In this document: positions 24,025 to 36,536 of the stretch, piece by piece
Layout: every line of letters starts with the position of its first letter
How positions within the stretch are numbered: position 1 is the first letter of the stretch
NCBI GenBank assembly: GCA_963920525.1
Contig: OY986439.1
Coordinates: 40,738,819-40,802,818 of the forward strand
DNA length: 64,000 nucleotides
Source: Dichetophora obliterata
Lineage: Eukaryota; Arthropoda; Insecta; Diptera; Sciomyzidae
Direction of reading: 5' to 3'
Made by a program: the position numbers and the translations under genes
The notes under the pieces: model-generated
Seen by the model: the letters and a program-made list of their open reading frames with translations, nothing else
Database searches by the model: none
Told to the model about the DNA's origin: nothing

Positions 24025-24827
24025 GTGTATTTTTAAATTTTTTTTTTACAGACGTTTTAAATTTGGACGATTACAGCTCCGCTAAAACAAAAGATAAAAA
24101 TTTGTTGATATTTCGTAGCATACACTGGCCATTAAGCTCCGCTACAGCACATCATACCACATAAATTAATATATTGATGGAAGGTTTTATATTTTTTTCT
24201 AAAATAAAAAATATAACTTTTTATGAGGTTATAATTTAGGTCAAATACTTTATGAAAGAAGGAAACAACAACATTATTACTTTTTATTTTATGGTGAGTA
24301 GTTAATATTCTAGATTCTAGAAAAATACTTGGCACTTGTCAAAAACTTAAAACACCCTGTACCTTGAAAATTTTACGATATAGGAGGAAACTGAGTACAG
24401 ATTTGGAACAAGTCGTGAAAGTACATTTAGTAACTATTATGGGTAAACCAGATCCCAAATTTGTAGACTAGTATTATTTATTATTTTAAACACACTTCTA
24501 TTATTTTGCACACATTTGTATATTGGCATTTCCAAACTTGTTTCCAAGCGTTACGGACGACTTGTACGAAGAAACATTAAAAAATTTAATGAAAAAGTCT
24601 AATTTTTTAAAAGTTTAATATATTTTATATAATTTTAAGGATCTTAAATACAAGCAAAAATATGTGCTGGCGTTACGTTGCAAAAATGGAAGTAATTTTT
24701 GACTTGAATTGGGCAAGACTTTTTGTATACAACATTTTTTAGAAGGATTTGAACTAATATAAGACTATTTTCCAAGAGATCATATTTAAAAATCTTGTCT
24801 TTTTTTTTTTTTGTTACTTATGCTTGG
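24025..24827. other. Non-coding A+T-rich stretch
   Basis: No gene is recognised. The phrase GGCGTTACGTTGC near 24671 recurs with changes near 25076, on the other side of the 217-bp MITE. Confidence 0.35.
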
Positions 24828-24830
24828 TTT

Positions 24831-25047
24831 TCACTATGTCATTTTCAGTGGTCCGTTTTTGTCAATCAAATTAAAAACAACAACATGTAGACATTTTTTC
24901 TTACTGTGGAAATCTTGGAAAATTAAAAACAATGAAATTAAGAAGTGGAGCTATGCATAAAATGTTTTAGAGTTTTAGAAAGGTGATAGATATTTCAAGT
25001 GATAAACTTTTGTGTTGTCATAAAAATAACATAGTGAAAACCAAGCA
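24831..25047. mobile_element. 217-bp MITE with TTA target duplication
   Basis: The terminal inverted repeat is TGCTTGGTTTTCACTATGT on the left and its complement on the right, ending at 25047. TTA lies directly outside both ends (24828-24830 and 25048-25050). There is no coding capacity. The trinucleotide duplication again points to the PIF/Harbinger group. Confidence 0.8.
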
Positions 25048-26789
25048 TTACGCTTTTTGATCTGGCGTGACGTTACTGGCGTTACGTTACTTAAATTTCC
25101 ACTGTAGGTAAATTGGGTAATTAAGTAATTAGGTAGTTAAGTAATTATGTTATTTAGTAAGTAAAAAACAAAATTAATATATAGTCCTTTCCTTGCCTCA
25201 ACCATTTTTTTTTTATTTTCCTTATCCAATGCCTTCCATTCTACATTTTTAAAACAAAAAGCTTACGAAACATTTACTAAACATTTACGAAAAAGAAAAA
25301 CTATATTTGTGAAGCAGCGCAGGCGATTCATGGTTAATGAATTTTTGTAGAAAGTGCTTAAAATAATGAAATTAAAATGTTTCTCTTAGATAATATCAGT
25401 AAATAATAAGTTTTCAATAACTTTTAAGTTTTTGGTCACGGTAGACATTCTGTTTAAATGCCCATATGTTGCATATGCACTCAAATGTGCAAAAGAATTT
25501 TTTTTCTTCACTTCAGTAGATCAGTAGAGTGAAGAATTAATAGGAAAAAGTTTTAAGTATCATTTCTTAAAAATTAATTTATATATTTCAGGGTGTTTTA
25601 GCTAGTTAAAGTAAAATTTTGCAACAATTTGTAAGTACAATTTTCACTTAAATTATTCCCAAAAATTTTTAAAGGGTAATAAATTGATTAGCTTAAAAGC
25701 ATTATAAAAAAAGTGCTTTCATGAGACATTTTTCTTATTATACAATTATTATTATTACCAAAAAAAAATGTAATTAAAAGAATTATAATTAATCTTTTTC
25801 TTTAATTCAATGAAGTCTTTAAGGGCCATTTTGTTCACAGAGAGATAAATTTATCCCCGAGTTAATTCCATGATTTTTCCAGTTTTTCATTTGTTCACAA
25901 TGATTTAAGCATTTAACCACAGATAATATAATAGAAAGATGTGCCACCGCCATACAAGCAAGTGGCACAGTAAAATTTGAATGTGGATTTATCATAAATC
26001 CACATAAAAGCTTTATGAGAGTCAGCGAGCGAACGATTTAAAGCTTTTGAGAGCAAGAGAATAAGTAAGCGACAATGTGAGCAAATATGAGCATAATATT
26101 GAAAAGCAATAGAAATGATATGTAAAGATTTGATGCACGAAACATCTGAATAAACGATATAGCTGCCAACAAAATGTAGCAGAATTTTATTAGGTTTCAC
26201 TTAAAAAATGTAGGCAATTTTTTTACTAAACTACCCTACGAACATTATATAATTTAAAGTTATTATATATTCTTGCATTATCTCTTATCATTTTGTTACA
26301 TAATTTCAAGAATATAATATTATAAAGATGACATAATCTAGGTATATTTTGTGTGTTGATTTGTTTTTTTTTGCCATTTTGCCACATGATATTTATAGTG
26401 TTATATTATTGTAAGGGCGATTGCATCAGTAGAAGCTTAGCCGCGAATAATGTTGCAAGCAATATTTTTTAAGTTGTTTTTTTTTTGCGGAAAAAAGTTT
26501 TTATTTAACTACTTTTATGTATTTTTATTATATTATTGCAAATACATGCTTTACTATATGAAAAATACTCAGAAATGCAATTTTCAATTGTTCTTATTTA
26601 TACAACAAAAACATTTTTTTAATCATTTTTTGAGTAAAAATTCCAATGATTCCTAAATTCCTAATTGAGTAAAAATTTTGGACCGTTTTTGAAAAAAATT
26701 AAAGAATATATTCACTGACCTAACGCTACAGTTGAAACTATTTTTGTAAAGTGATTTTATTAAAACTTTGATCAAAAAATCTGAATAAA

Positions 26790-27060
26790 CAGCCCTATTC
26801 TGGAAACTTGACAATAGTCAACCAGTATTTTTATTATTTTTATGTGTTTGTTGTAATTTTTTTATTTCAAAACGAAATTTGAAGCTCATAATGAATAAAT
26901 TTTGATAAAAATTGTCAACTGCTTTTCAGATATTGAAAATTTCATTAAAAAAATGTTGTTTTTTAAGCTTCAAATTTGTTTTGAATAAAAAAATTACAAC
27001 AAACACATAAAAATATTGAAAGTACTGGTTGACTATTGTCAAGTTGCCAGAATAGGGCTG
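26790..27060. mobile_element. 271-bp MITE with arms of about 115 bp
   Basis: The left arm begins CAGCCCTATTCTGGAAACTT and the right arm is its complement with few changes, both including ACTATTGTCAAG in the complement sense. TAAA flanks each side (26786-26789 and 27061-27064) and is a probable target duplication. It lies within the 7.2-kb TIR-bounded region and has no coding capacity. Confidence 0.85.
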
Positions 27061-27772
27061 TAAATATATATAAAAATAGCGGATATACATATTTGCATCG
27101 AAAGTCAAAGTTTTGATTTTCATGTCTTTTGTTCTCATTCTTGGGGAACGATGTTTTATGAAAAAGTCGTTGTATCAAAAATTTCTGAAATTCTTAAGAT
27201 ATGTGAATGTTTTTGGTATTGAAATTACTGAAATTTTTTAAATTCAATTTGCTAAAAAATTTTTCAAGAAAGATTTTCAATATCAAAATTTACGTAAGTG
27301 AAAATGGGTGGAATAAGCGTGATCAAATCTAAGTATGTTACAATCTAATCTAGGATGCTCGCAATATGTGAACTCAAATTGAGCAAAGTCCGTTGAGCCA
27401 TTTAGATTTGTGTAAATGTCAATTAAACAAACAAACCAGAAAATAAGTTTTATTAATATAGACTATGTGTTAAATTGTATGAGTATTATAGAACGAATAC
27501 AATTCGTAAAGAATTGAAGAATTTTCAAAGGTTTTTTCAATTTTTTTAAGTTTTGAAAAATATGTCCCCAGTTATCATCCTATAACTTCAAAAGTATTTT
27601 TTCATAATACAAAATTTATACATGTTTGCAAATAAGACGTTTATATCTTTTATTTAACCTATCATTAGTATTGATCTAACGATTTTTGTATAAATTTTCT
27701 ATATTCTACATTTGTGCAAGAGTTTAAAAAATATGGTTAATACTCAAAATTACCTCCTTTACAGGCCAAATA

Positions 27773-28146
27773 TACGATATCGGATAGCTTTATAATTATA
27801 TTTCGAAAAGCCTCAGAATTCGGTATTCGACCACAATTTACAAGTAGCTTTTCCCTGATAGCATGTGATAGGCGTGGCACCTCCTACACCACCCAAATTT
27901 CCGATATTAAATCGCTTTGGAGTTATAGGCCGCCTAGCCTCGAAATTCGGTATTCGACTACAATTTACACGTTTCACTGATATTATTTTATGGGCGTTAT
28001 CCCTCCCACACAACTGAAATTTTTGATATTGAATAGCTTTGGAGTTATAGGTGGCCTCACAGCCTCGCAATTCGGTACTCGACCACAATTTATTCGTGCC
28101 ATTTCACTGATAGCATATTATGGGCGTTTGGCAACGAGGGCGTGGC
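27773..28146. repeat. Three tandem copies of a unit of about 126 bp
   Basis: The string TTCGGTATTCGAC (third copy TTCGGTACTCGAC) occurs at 27819, 27946 and 28071, giving spacings of 127 and 125 bp. The units share GCTTTGGAGTTATAGG and GATAGCAT-type blocks. They are diverged from each other, so the expansion is not recent. Open frames across the array reflect the repeat rather than a gene. Confidence 0.85.
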
Positions 28147-28929
28147 AGCAACACACAGTGTTTCAGCTAGCTATTTATACCAGCGCGAAGATTTCGTTGT
28201 TCTGTTTTGATTTATTTTTGACGTATCTTTGTTTTCGTTAATTCTGACATTTTACTCATTTCAAAGAGTTTACAGCGTTGCAAATCCTATTATAACGTAA
28301 AATTGCGGTTTAGGGATTTTTAAATTTAACTAAAAACGCTAACAACATTATTTGTAAACAAAGTCTTTAGTTAAATATATGATAATTGGGTTTTTAAAGT
28401 CTGAAGAATTTGTTTAGTACGAACTCACCACGTCGACTTTGATGCAGGTAATTTTGAGTATTTTTACCAAAACCAAAATACGTAAATATCCAACCTGTTA
28501 CAATCATACTTTTTATCTTAATATTTTCGTTTAAATATTTTTTTTAACAACAAAGTAAAAATAAAACCAAATTATATATCAAAGTCATATGTTTGCGCAC
28601 TTTAATATGGGGAAATGTTTTATAAACGGTATATTTTAAACTCTTTCATAAATGTTGTATTCAGAAAAGTCTACAGAAATCGTACCAATAATCGTATAAA
28701 TAAAAGCTTACATAAAAGGTATAAATGTCTCATTTGTAAATATTTATAAAACTTGTAAAATAAAAGAATACTTTAGGAGTTATAGGATCATAACTGTGGA
28801 AATATTTTTCAAAACTCAAAAAAGTCGAAAAATTCTTCTAAAAAAAATTCGAACCAACCTGGAAAAGTCATAATGATTTTTACTATCTAGAAAAAATAAT
28901 CAATTGAACAAGCAATGTCGTTTTCGTCG

Positions 28930-29480
28930 TTCAAACTTTTTTCAAATTGTTTACCACTGTTATTAATTTGTTATTCACTTTTAAATAAAAAATGCAATGA
29001 ATAAAAAATTTTGTTATTCACTACTATTTTATGAATAAAATTTTCGCTATTAATTTTTTATTCATTATTAATTTTATTCATTATAAATTTCGTATTCATT
29101 TCTAATTTTTCATTCACTTTTGATTAATAAATAAAATTAAAAAAATCTTGTTATTCACTTTTGAATAATGAACCAAATTAATAATAAATCAAAAATTAAT
29201 AATGACTAAAAAATTAATAATGAAAAGCACATGAATAGACAATGAATCAAAAAGTAATAATGTACAAAAAATTAATTATTGAAAAAATTGAAATTCTTTT
29301 GGAATTGCATTCTTTGTAAGAATAAGTATAAATAAAAAATTATTCTGAATAACGAAAAAAAAAATAATTGAAATTAATTACTAATCAATTTTTTAAAATT
29401 CAATGTGAATAAAAAATTTTATTTACAAACAATTTTGAATTCATTGGATAATGGATTTGTATGTCGTTATTCAGTTTTCC
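28930..29480. repeat. TTCATT/AATGAA low-complexity tract
   Basis: The tract is dominated by short runs such as AATAAAAAATT and TTCATTATTAATTT on alternating strands, giving many small inverted repeats. It resembles the tracts near 17.5 and 18.2 kb and has no coding content. Confidence 0.5.
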
Positions 29481-30994
29481 TTAAGATTCTGAATAAATAT
29501 GCAGATTTTACTACTCTGGCTTAGTCAATCAAAAATAGTCAATATTAATGGCAAGCAGTGAATAAGAAAAATCTGCTTCGCACAAAATAAGGAAATCATC
29601 ATAAAAATAATGCAAACAAACAAAAACATTTGTTGCTGTCACGCAGAGATCACAACTGCTTGCTTGGTTCCAACAACAACATTGGAAAAAACAATTACAA
29701 CATTAAATTTCACGACTCTCGCTAGCTATGAGAAACCATGCAGTGGTGATCTAGGCTGTGAAGCATTCCCAGTAGAATATTTGGCAAGGGGTGCATTCAG
29801 AAGCAGTTCTATAATCGCTTTTTTGCAACCATTTTTCACCTCCTATAATCACTTCTCTTGCGTTAATTTTCACATACTTTTTGAATAAAAAAAAAAAAGA
29901 ATGCAAGCGGAAATGTATCACACTTTCTTTGTAAACATATTTTCGTCAATTGCAACGAAAGCTTGTTTACAAAAACAATGCACGCGTTTGTTTGTGTAAA
30001 ATAGCACTTGACGAAAACTGGACGCGCGTTCAGTTCAAATTGCGCCACGTGTCATTTATTGTTGTCTGTAAATGCATGCGCATGGTCGTGGAAAATTTAT
30101 AACAAAGTGAAACTATTAAAAACTTTTAAATTTATTAAAAATTGAAAGGTAATAACAATGAAGGGGAGAAGAAAAACAGTGTTTATTAAAAAACTAAAAA
30201 CAGCGCAAATAGCAATAATATTGCTGGTATTTTATGATTTTTTTATAGTTAACTTTTTTATGTTCCTTATTAGTTCCTAAAATAAATTTAAACTAACATG
30301 ACTGCTAATAAAAAGACTTAATTATTTATATGAAACTGAAAGTAGTTGTTCTAGGATCTCTTCTAAATTACCTCTTCTGTAGGTTGTTCCCTAGCAAGAA
30401 AGACTTTTGAAAAGTTGTTCTAGAAGTGGTTGCATGTAACCACTTCTATGCATTGTTCTTGGGACGGCTTCTATAAGTAAATCCTTAGACATCGTTTTTA
30501 GATATATTACATAGAACAACTTCTGTAAGCTCTTGCAGTAGAAGCGTAAGTGACATGCATTGCTTTTCGTCTCGTTTCTTACAAAAAAGAAGAAAGAAAA
30601 GAATTCAGCTGGTAAGGACTTCTGGCTCCCAGAGAAGTGGTTCTAGAATCGCATTTTACCCCTTCTTTTTTCCACTGGGTTGTGGAGTGAAGAGCGAAAG
30701 AGCATTGCAGAGAGAATGTGCATGCAAGGATTGGAAACTTTTCTCTCAAGAAAGCTTTTTCATCTCGCTCACAAAAGCTTTCGTATTGATCTGAAAAATA
30801 TTTGTTACTTTTTAATGTTCTACGTGGCACATCTTTATACTATATAATCTTTGATTTAACTCTTCAAGCTTGAGATAAAATTGGTGGCGAGATAGCTTAA
30901 CCCCAGAAATATTTAAGTCGTGAAAATTGGTAAGTTAAGATTTTTAATTCGCTCTCATCACTCTCATTTTAATATTTTTTATTTACTTGGTGTC

Positions 30995-32800
30995 AAAATA
31001 TTGAAAATACAGATTTTTAAACATAGGGAAACAGTATTGGGGGTTACTGATTTCGAATCTGGTGTCAGAATTTTAAAATTCAAGATGTTGGATAAGGTTG
31101 CCACCCTAATTTTTTATTTTTACGAATTCGGCGCGAACTAAAGGGTAAAAATGGGTCGCTGAATCCGAATCCGTTGTTAGAATTTCAAAATTCGAAAATT
31201 TTTCTACTCATAGGGTTGCCACCTAAAAATGTTTTATTTTAAGAATTTTAAACATGAAAGAACAGTATTGGGGGTTACTGATTGCGAAGCTGAACTCAAA
31301 ATTGTTATATTCAAGATGGTGGATAGGGTTGCCACCTTAATTTTTTAAATTTTTACGAATTCGGGGCTGCCAAAAAAAATTGTATACCAAAAATGGGTCG
31401 CTGAATCCGAATCCGTGGCCAGAATTTCAAAATGATAAAGTTTTGAAATAATGGGGCTGCCACCTAATAATATGTATTTTTTAGAATCTTAAACATCATT
31501 TAACAGTGTTAGGGAGTCACTGATTTCGAATCTGAAGTCAGAATTTTAAAATTCAAGATGGTGAATAGTGTTGCCACCTTAATTTCTTGTATTTTTATGA
31601 ATTCGTGGCTGGCAAAAAAAACGCTACACCAAAAATGGGTCGCTGAATCCGAATCCATTGCCAGAATTTCAAAATGATAAAGTTTTGAAATAATAGGGTT
31701 GCCACCTAATGATATGTATTTTTTAGAATTTTAAACATCATTTAACAGTGTTAGGGAGTCACTAATTTCGAATCTGAAGTCAGAATTTTAAAATTCAAGA
31801 TGGTGAATAGTGTTGCCACCTTAATTTTTTGTATTTTTATGAATTCGTGGCTGGAAAAAAAAAATGGTACACCAAAAATGGGTCGCTGAATCCGAATCCG
31901 TGGTCAGAATTTCAAAATGATTTTATAATAATAGGGCTGCCACCTAATAATATGTATTTTCAAAAGTAAAAGCAACCCTATTATTTCAAAATTTTATAAT
32001 TTTGAAATTTTATAATTTTGAAATTCTAACCACGGATTCGGATTCAGCGACCCATTTTTGGCATACATTTTTTTTGCTGGCCCCGAATTCATAAAAATAC
32101 AAAAAATTAAGGTGGCAACCCTATCCTCAGTTTTTAATTTTAGAATTCTGACTTCAGATTCGAAATCAGTGACTCTCCAACACTGTTAAATAATGTTTAA
32201 AATTTTTAAAAATGCATATTATTAGGTGGCAGCCCTATTATTTCAAAACTTTATAATTTTTAAATTCTGACCATGGATTCGTATTCAGCGACCGATTTTT
32301 GTTGTAGCAATTTTTTTTGGCCAGCCACGAATTCATAAAAATACAAGAAATTAAGGTGGCAACCCTATCCACCAACTTGAATTTTAAAATTCTGACTTCA
32401 GATTCGAAATACCCCCAATACTCTTTCCTCATGTTTAAAATTCTTAAAATAAAACATTTTTAGGTGGCAACCCTATGTGTAGAAAAATTTTTGAGTTTTG
32501 AAATTCTGACAACGGATTCGGAATCAGCGACCCAATTTTACCTAGTGTTTCTCTCAGAGTTGAATTCGCATAAATAAACAAGAAATTAGGTGGCAACTCT
32601 ATCCGTCATCTTGAATTTTAAAATCCTGACACCAGATTCGAAAGAAGTAATCCCCAATACTGTTTCTTCATGTTTAAAATTCTTAAAAAAATGTTTAGTT
32701 GGCAGAAAAGTTTTAGAATTTCGAAATTCTGACATCAGATGCAAAATCAGCGATCCATTTTTACCTAGTGTTCACTCCAACCCCCAAATTTGCAAATATA
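30995..32800. repeat. Giant palindrome of 242-bp monomers (4 direct + 4 inverted)
   Basis: The marker GGGTCGCTGAATCCGAATCC occurs on the plus strand at 31153, 31395, 31637 and 31880, a period of 242-243 bp. Its complement then appears near 32034, 32275, 32514 and 32738. The switch point lies at about 31975-32030, in an A+T-rich stretch of repeated TTTTATAATTTTGAAAT. Each monomer also carries GTTGCCACC twice and a TTCGAATCTG block. Copies nearest the centre are most alike and outer ones more diverged. No coding frame is supported. Confidence 0.9.
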
Positions 32801-33234
32801 AACCTAAAATCCCCACACATTTTTTAATTAATGAGTAACATTCCAATGGAAAGCGATATAAACTGAGAGCGAATTTATGCTCTAAGCATACAGCCGTGAT
32901 AAAATGTGAACAAAACCACTTTTTTTATCTCCCGATTTATACGCTTGGTATAAAATTAACCTAGAGATAGTTATCCCCGAATTAAATCATATGTATGCCC
33001 TTTGTGAACAAAATGGCCCTAAGTTTCGTAAAAAAAATTTAAGGGGAATTTTTTGTCATATATGCTTATACATTGCGTTTATATATTTTATTTAAAAGGC
33101 GTGGGTGTTTTCATGTATCTTGTGAGTGAAGTGAGAACTAGTTCTCTAGTTCTTTTTTCTTCTTCTTCTTCTCTCATAACTTTAATAAAATATTTTTTCA
33201 ATATTTCAGCTGTTAAATAATATTTGCATATTTA

Positions 33235-33805
33235 AGGGTATAATGGTACATAGTAATAGTATAATGGTTATATAAGCGATTCTGAATTAAAAAATACTAC
33301 AAAAAAATGGTCAGAGATATTTATATAAAGTTTTTTTAGTGAATTTAACAATTACTAAAGTAAATAAAAAAATTAGTGACGTCATTTGCGTATACGTGAC
33401 ATTGTCAGGAAGCGATGCGAGAAGATTTGCTTCCAGGTTTTTCTTCTGGAAAAAACTTTCCGCGTTTTTTTTTTAATGAGCCTGAAAATAAATTTACAAC
33501 CATTTTTTTACTCAAATTTACACCCATTTTTTCAACAATCAACACAATAAATTTTTTTTTATATAAATTTTTTTTTAAATGGTTACAGTTCATGTTATTC
33601 TGAAAGCGAAGTGGTAATACTCTTTTCGCATCGCTTCACGAAAACGCCACGTAAGCCCCAATGACGTCACAAATAAAAAAATGTTTTATGTACTTTAATA
33701 ATTGTTGAAATCAATAAAAAACTTTATATCAATATCTCTGACCATTTTTTGTAGTTTTTATTAAAAAACGCCTTCGCAATCGCTTATATTACATAAAGGT
33801 ACCCT
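33235..33805. mobile_element. 571-bp TIR element, TA target duplication
   Basis: The arms share ATGGTCAGAGATATT, TATAAAGTTTTTTTA-type sequence and a TGACGTCATT block, on the left at 33280-33390 and inverted at 33660-33790. The outermost ends are AGGGTA and TACCCT, with TA outside both. The two internal 60-62 codon frames are mirror products of the inverted arms and not genes. The TA duplication suggests a Tc1/mariner-related MITE, but the short outer match leaves this open. Confidence 0.65.
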
Positions 33806-33815
33806 TAGTTTATGC

Positions 33816-34451
33816 GTGGTTTGCGTTTATTTAAAGTTCACACTTGTTTCTGTGCCCCAAGTAGTCATAAAAGCACCGGCCAATGCCATTAACCTTTTTA
33901 AATTATTAGAGTTATTTAAATCAATTGATTCCGTTACTAGTGAAATTGTGCCAAAAAAAATATTAGGCAAACATCTTTGGTACATAAATATATACAACAT
34001 AGAATTAGCCTTTTTCGACGATGAGGTGGATGAAGAGGAAAATGGTATTTAATTTTAAAAAAATGGGCATCCTGATAAACTAAAAAGGAATCTTATGGAT
34101 GTTCTGGAAATAGTAACTGCTTAAAAATAATGAAATAACAATCATACATCCAATTTTTTTTTTACATTAGATTCAATGTCCTGGGAGGAAAATAAGAAAT
34201 ACATTCCAGCTAAATTAATATTTAAACATTTATTAGTTGTTAATGATATTGAAGAACGTGTAAGTGCACCAAAGCAATTCCTTCTTCATACATTGGAGCA
34301 TTTTTGTAAAGATTTACCATCAAACAATTTTTCGAAAAAAATTGTCAGATTACAGTTTCAGTTTTATTTATTTAATTTAATTAACATGTTCACATATAAG
34401 ACAAAGTCTTTTAAATGCAGTAAGAAATCAAAGAATAACAACAAGTTATAA
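33816..34451 (+). pseudogene. Two pieces of an unidentified element-like protein
   Basis: The first frame (33816-34052) ends in HLWYINIYNIELAFFDDEVD. The second (34176-34451) contains HLLVVNDIEERVSAPKQFLL and then a basic tail. Phrases of the type 'LWY...LAFFDDEV' and 'VVND..ER....KQFLL' recall a family of uncharacterised, transposon-like proteins seen in several invertebrates, but I cannot name it with confidence. The pieces are separated by about 120 bp without an obvious intron, and the expected middle part is short. I treat it as a decayed gene of unknown function. Confidence 0.35.
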
Positions 34452-34639
34452 CCAACAAATAAATAAAAACAAAAAATTTTAAATTACTTATTTTAAGTTA
34501 CAAAAAAAAATTGTAAGCAACGACTAAATTTAACTTTAAATTTTAAATTTAAGTTATAATCAACAAACAAATGCATTTGACTCAAGAAATTAAATTTAGC
34601 TATAAGCTTAAATTTTAACAATAAATTATAATTGAATTG

Positions 34640-35516
34640 AATTTAGATTTATGTATAAATTACCTTTAAGGAACTTTATCAAATAATTAAGAAGATAATA
34701 TTAATAAAATAGAAAATAGAAGAAAGAAGAAAGATAGTATCAAGAAAAGTGTTGGAATATTGCATGCTTAAAATTGTGCTTATTTCGGATACTTTTGATT
34801 CTTGAAGGTAGCGAATTCCACATTCTGATAGCGTTCACAAAAAAGAGTCTGTTAGAATTCAAAAAATTGTATACAGGGATTACAAGGTTCATATTTCTGG
34901 TCGATCTACAAAACTGTAACTTATTAAATAAGTAATTAGGAGTTTGCGTATAAATCAAATTATGCAAAAAAATACAGTTTCTAGCATCCAAGTAATTGAA
35001 AATATTGCAACCAAGTACTCGATTGCTCAAATGACTTATACGGTCAAACTTTTTAAGACTATAAACGTATCTGACAGCATTATTAAACACAAGTTGTAAC
35101 TTAAGCTTTGACCTCGAATCAAGCTTACTGTATACAACTTCTGAGTAGGAAATTATTGTCATTATGAGTTGAACCACTAGCTTTCTTCTAGTCTCAACAG
35201 GCACAAATGATGCAGTTCTCCTCAGGTTCCGTAGGATATAGTAAACTTTACAAACAACAGAGTTTATATGATCTTCACAGGAAAGTGAGGAGTTGATATA
35301 GTAACCGAGATTTTTAACTTAATCTACCTATAAATTTCAAGTCGACTCCATTCAGAATAATGGCTGGTATATCAGAAAAAGAGTATCTAGACTTAAAAAT
35401 CAGCAGAACAAATGATTTAAGAGGGTTAAGATTAAGCTTATTAGCTTTAGCCCAATCTACTATTTTACTCATGTCTTCATTTACCTCAATACATAAATCA
35501 TCAACAAGATGATTTC
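34640..35516 (-). mobile_element. 5'-truncated jockey-like LINE, C-terminal part
   Basis: Truncation falls at the catalytic box: the minus strand starts LVDDLCIEVNEDMSKIVDWA near 35510, then NKLNLNPLKS. After frameshifts it gives an open frame at 35204-34740 with VVQLIMTIISYSEVVYSKLD and AIRMWNSLPSRIKSI. These are the thumb and C-terminal signatures of jockey/CR1-type reverse transcriptases (the final 'WNSLP' motif is characteristic). The 3' end is A+T-rich with GAAGAAAGA repeats. It is too short to be active. Confidence 0.8.
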
Positions 35517-36530
35517 ATAAAAAATATTTGTCAAAATCTAGTTGTTAAGAAAATAAAACAGTACATGTATTGAGGATACCCGTAAGAAGGATAAATTATT
35601 TTAATCGCTCGCTTTTATTTGGCCCGTCTTCGTTTATCTTTGTTTTTATTCGTTAGTCTTAAGTTAATCTACGTTTGTCTTCGACTGGTGTTACTTCGTG
35701 TTTGTTTTTAGTCGACTTAGCTTCGTTTGGCTTTGTTTGCGAGCAGTTCGTTTCGGTTATCTATAATTTAAAAGTTAAACGATCTTAGTTTAATATTTAT
35801 AAAATAATGAAAACTTATTTTTGTGTATCAATTTATTAATATGGCCTTTGAGTAATATTAAATTAAAATAACCCTTATTCCTTGAGCGAATAAGGTAGCG
35901 AAGAAAAAAAAATTTTTGCACATTTCATATTTTTCATGGTCGCTCTAGCATTAATAGAATATTTCGCTCAGTTTAGGTACTTCAAAAGCATTTGTCTTTA
36001 GTTAAAATCGCTTTGAAATCTATAAATTCTAAGTATCTAAACAAACAAGGTATTTTAAGTAGATTTTCTATTATCTTATCTTTTTGGTATATAACAAATT
36101 TATAAAATTAAATTTCTTACAGATTCTAAAAACGTTTGCCCACCTCAGCATATTTACGCTCACATAAAATGACACCTTATCGCAAAAAACTAAACAGCTG
36201 ACCTTGCTTAGTACTCTGCTGCTACTCATTTCTTTCAACGTAAATGTTTCTCATTTTGATTAAATTGAGTTATCATGAGGACGTGACACACGAGAGAGTG
36301 TTGAGGGTGGCCCACATAAGAGTCAGTGGTTGAGTGAGGTGGTCAGAGCTAATCAGCTACAGAATGATGTGTTGTTGTTTTGTTTATTTTTAGTTTGTTT
36401 TTATGATAAAACCAAAAGTGTTGGTTGTTACTGTATATTTTGTCTGCTTGTGGTTACTAAACTTAATCGAGCAAACTGTAGACAACAAAATCAACAACAA
36501 CAACTTTGAAGAGCAACAACCATTTAGCAA
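35517..36530. other. Non-coding upstream region of the epimerase gene
   Basis: No coding sequence is seen. Near 36280-36360 the DNA becomes GC-richer and purine-biased (GAGAGAGTGTTGAGGG), and CAACAA runs precede the TATA-like box. Enhancers could lie here, but none can be named from sequence. Confidence 0.4.
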
Positions 36531-36536
36531 AATCTG

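Larger units (their letters stand above)
25823..33019. mobile_element. 7.2-kb region bounded by a 17-bp TIR and TAA duplications
   Basis: The left end is GGGCCATTTTGTTCACA and the right end its exact complement, with TAA immediately outside each (25820-25822 and 33020-33022). A subterminal motif TTATCCCCGA follows on the left (25851) and occurs in direct orientation near the right end (32971). A second TTTGTTCACA-like copy lies further in on both sides. No transposase is recognisable between them. Inside are a 271-bp MITE, a 126-bp tandem repeat and the palindromic 242-bp array. The ends are convincing as one non-autonomous element with later insertions, but two independent copies of one family flanking unrelated DNA cannot be excluded. 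Confidence 0.65.

Noticed and set aside
33405..33603. Frames on both strands (60-62 codons)
   Set aside because: They mirror each other because they lie within a TIR element; Lys/Phe-rich low complexity.
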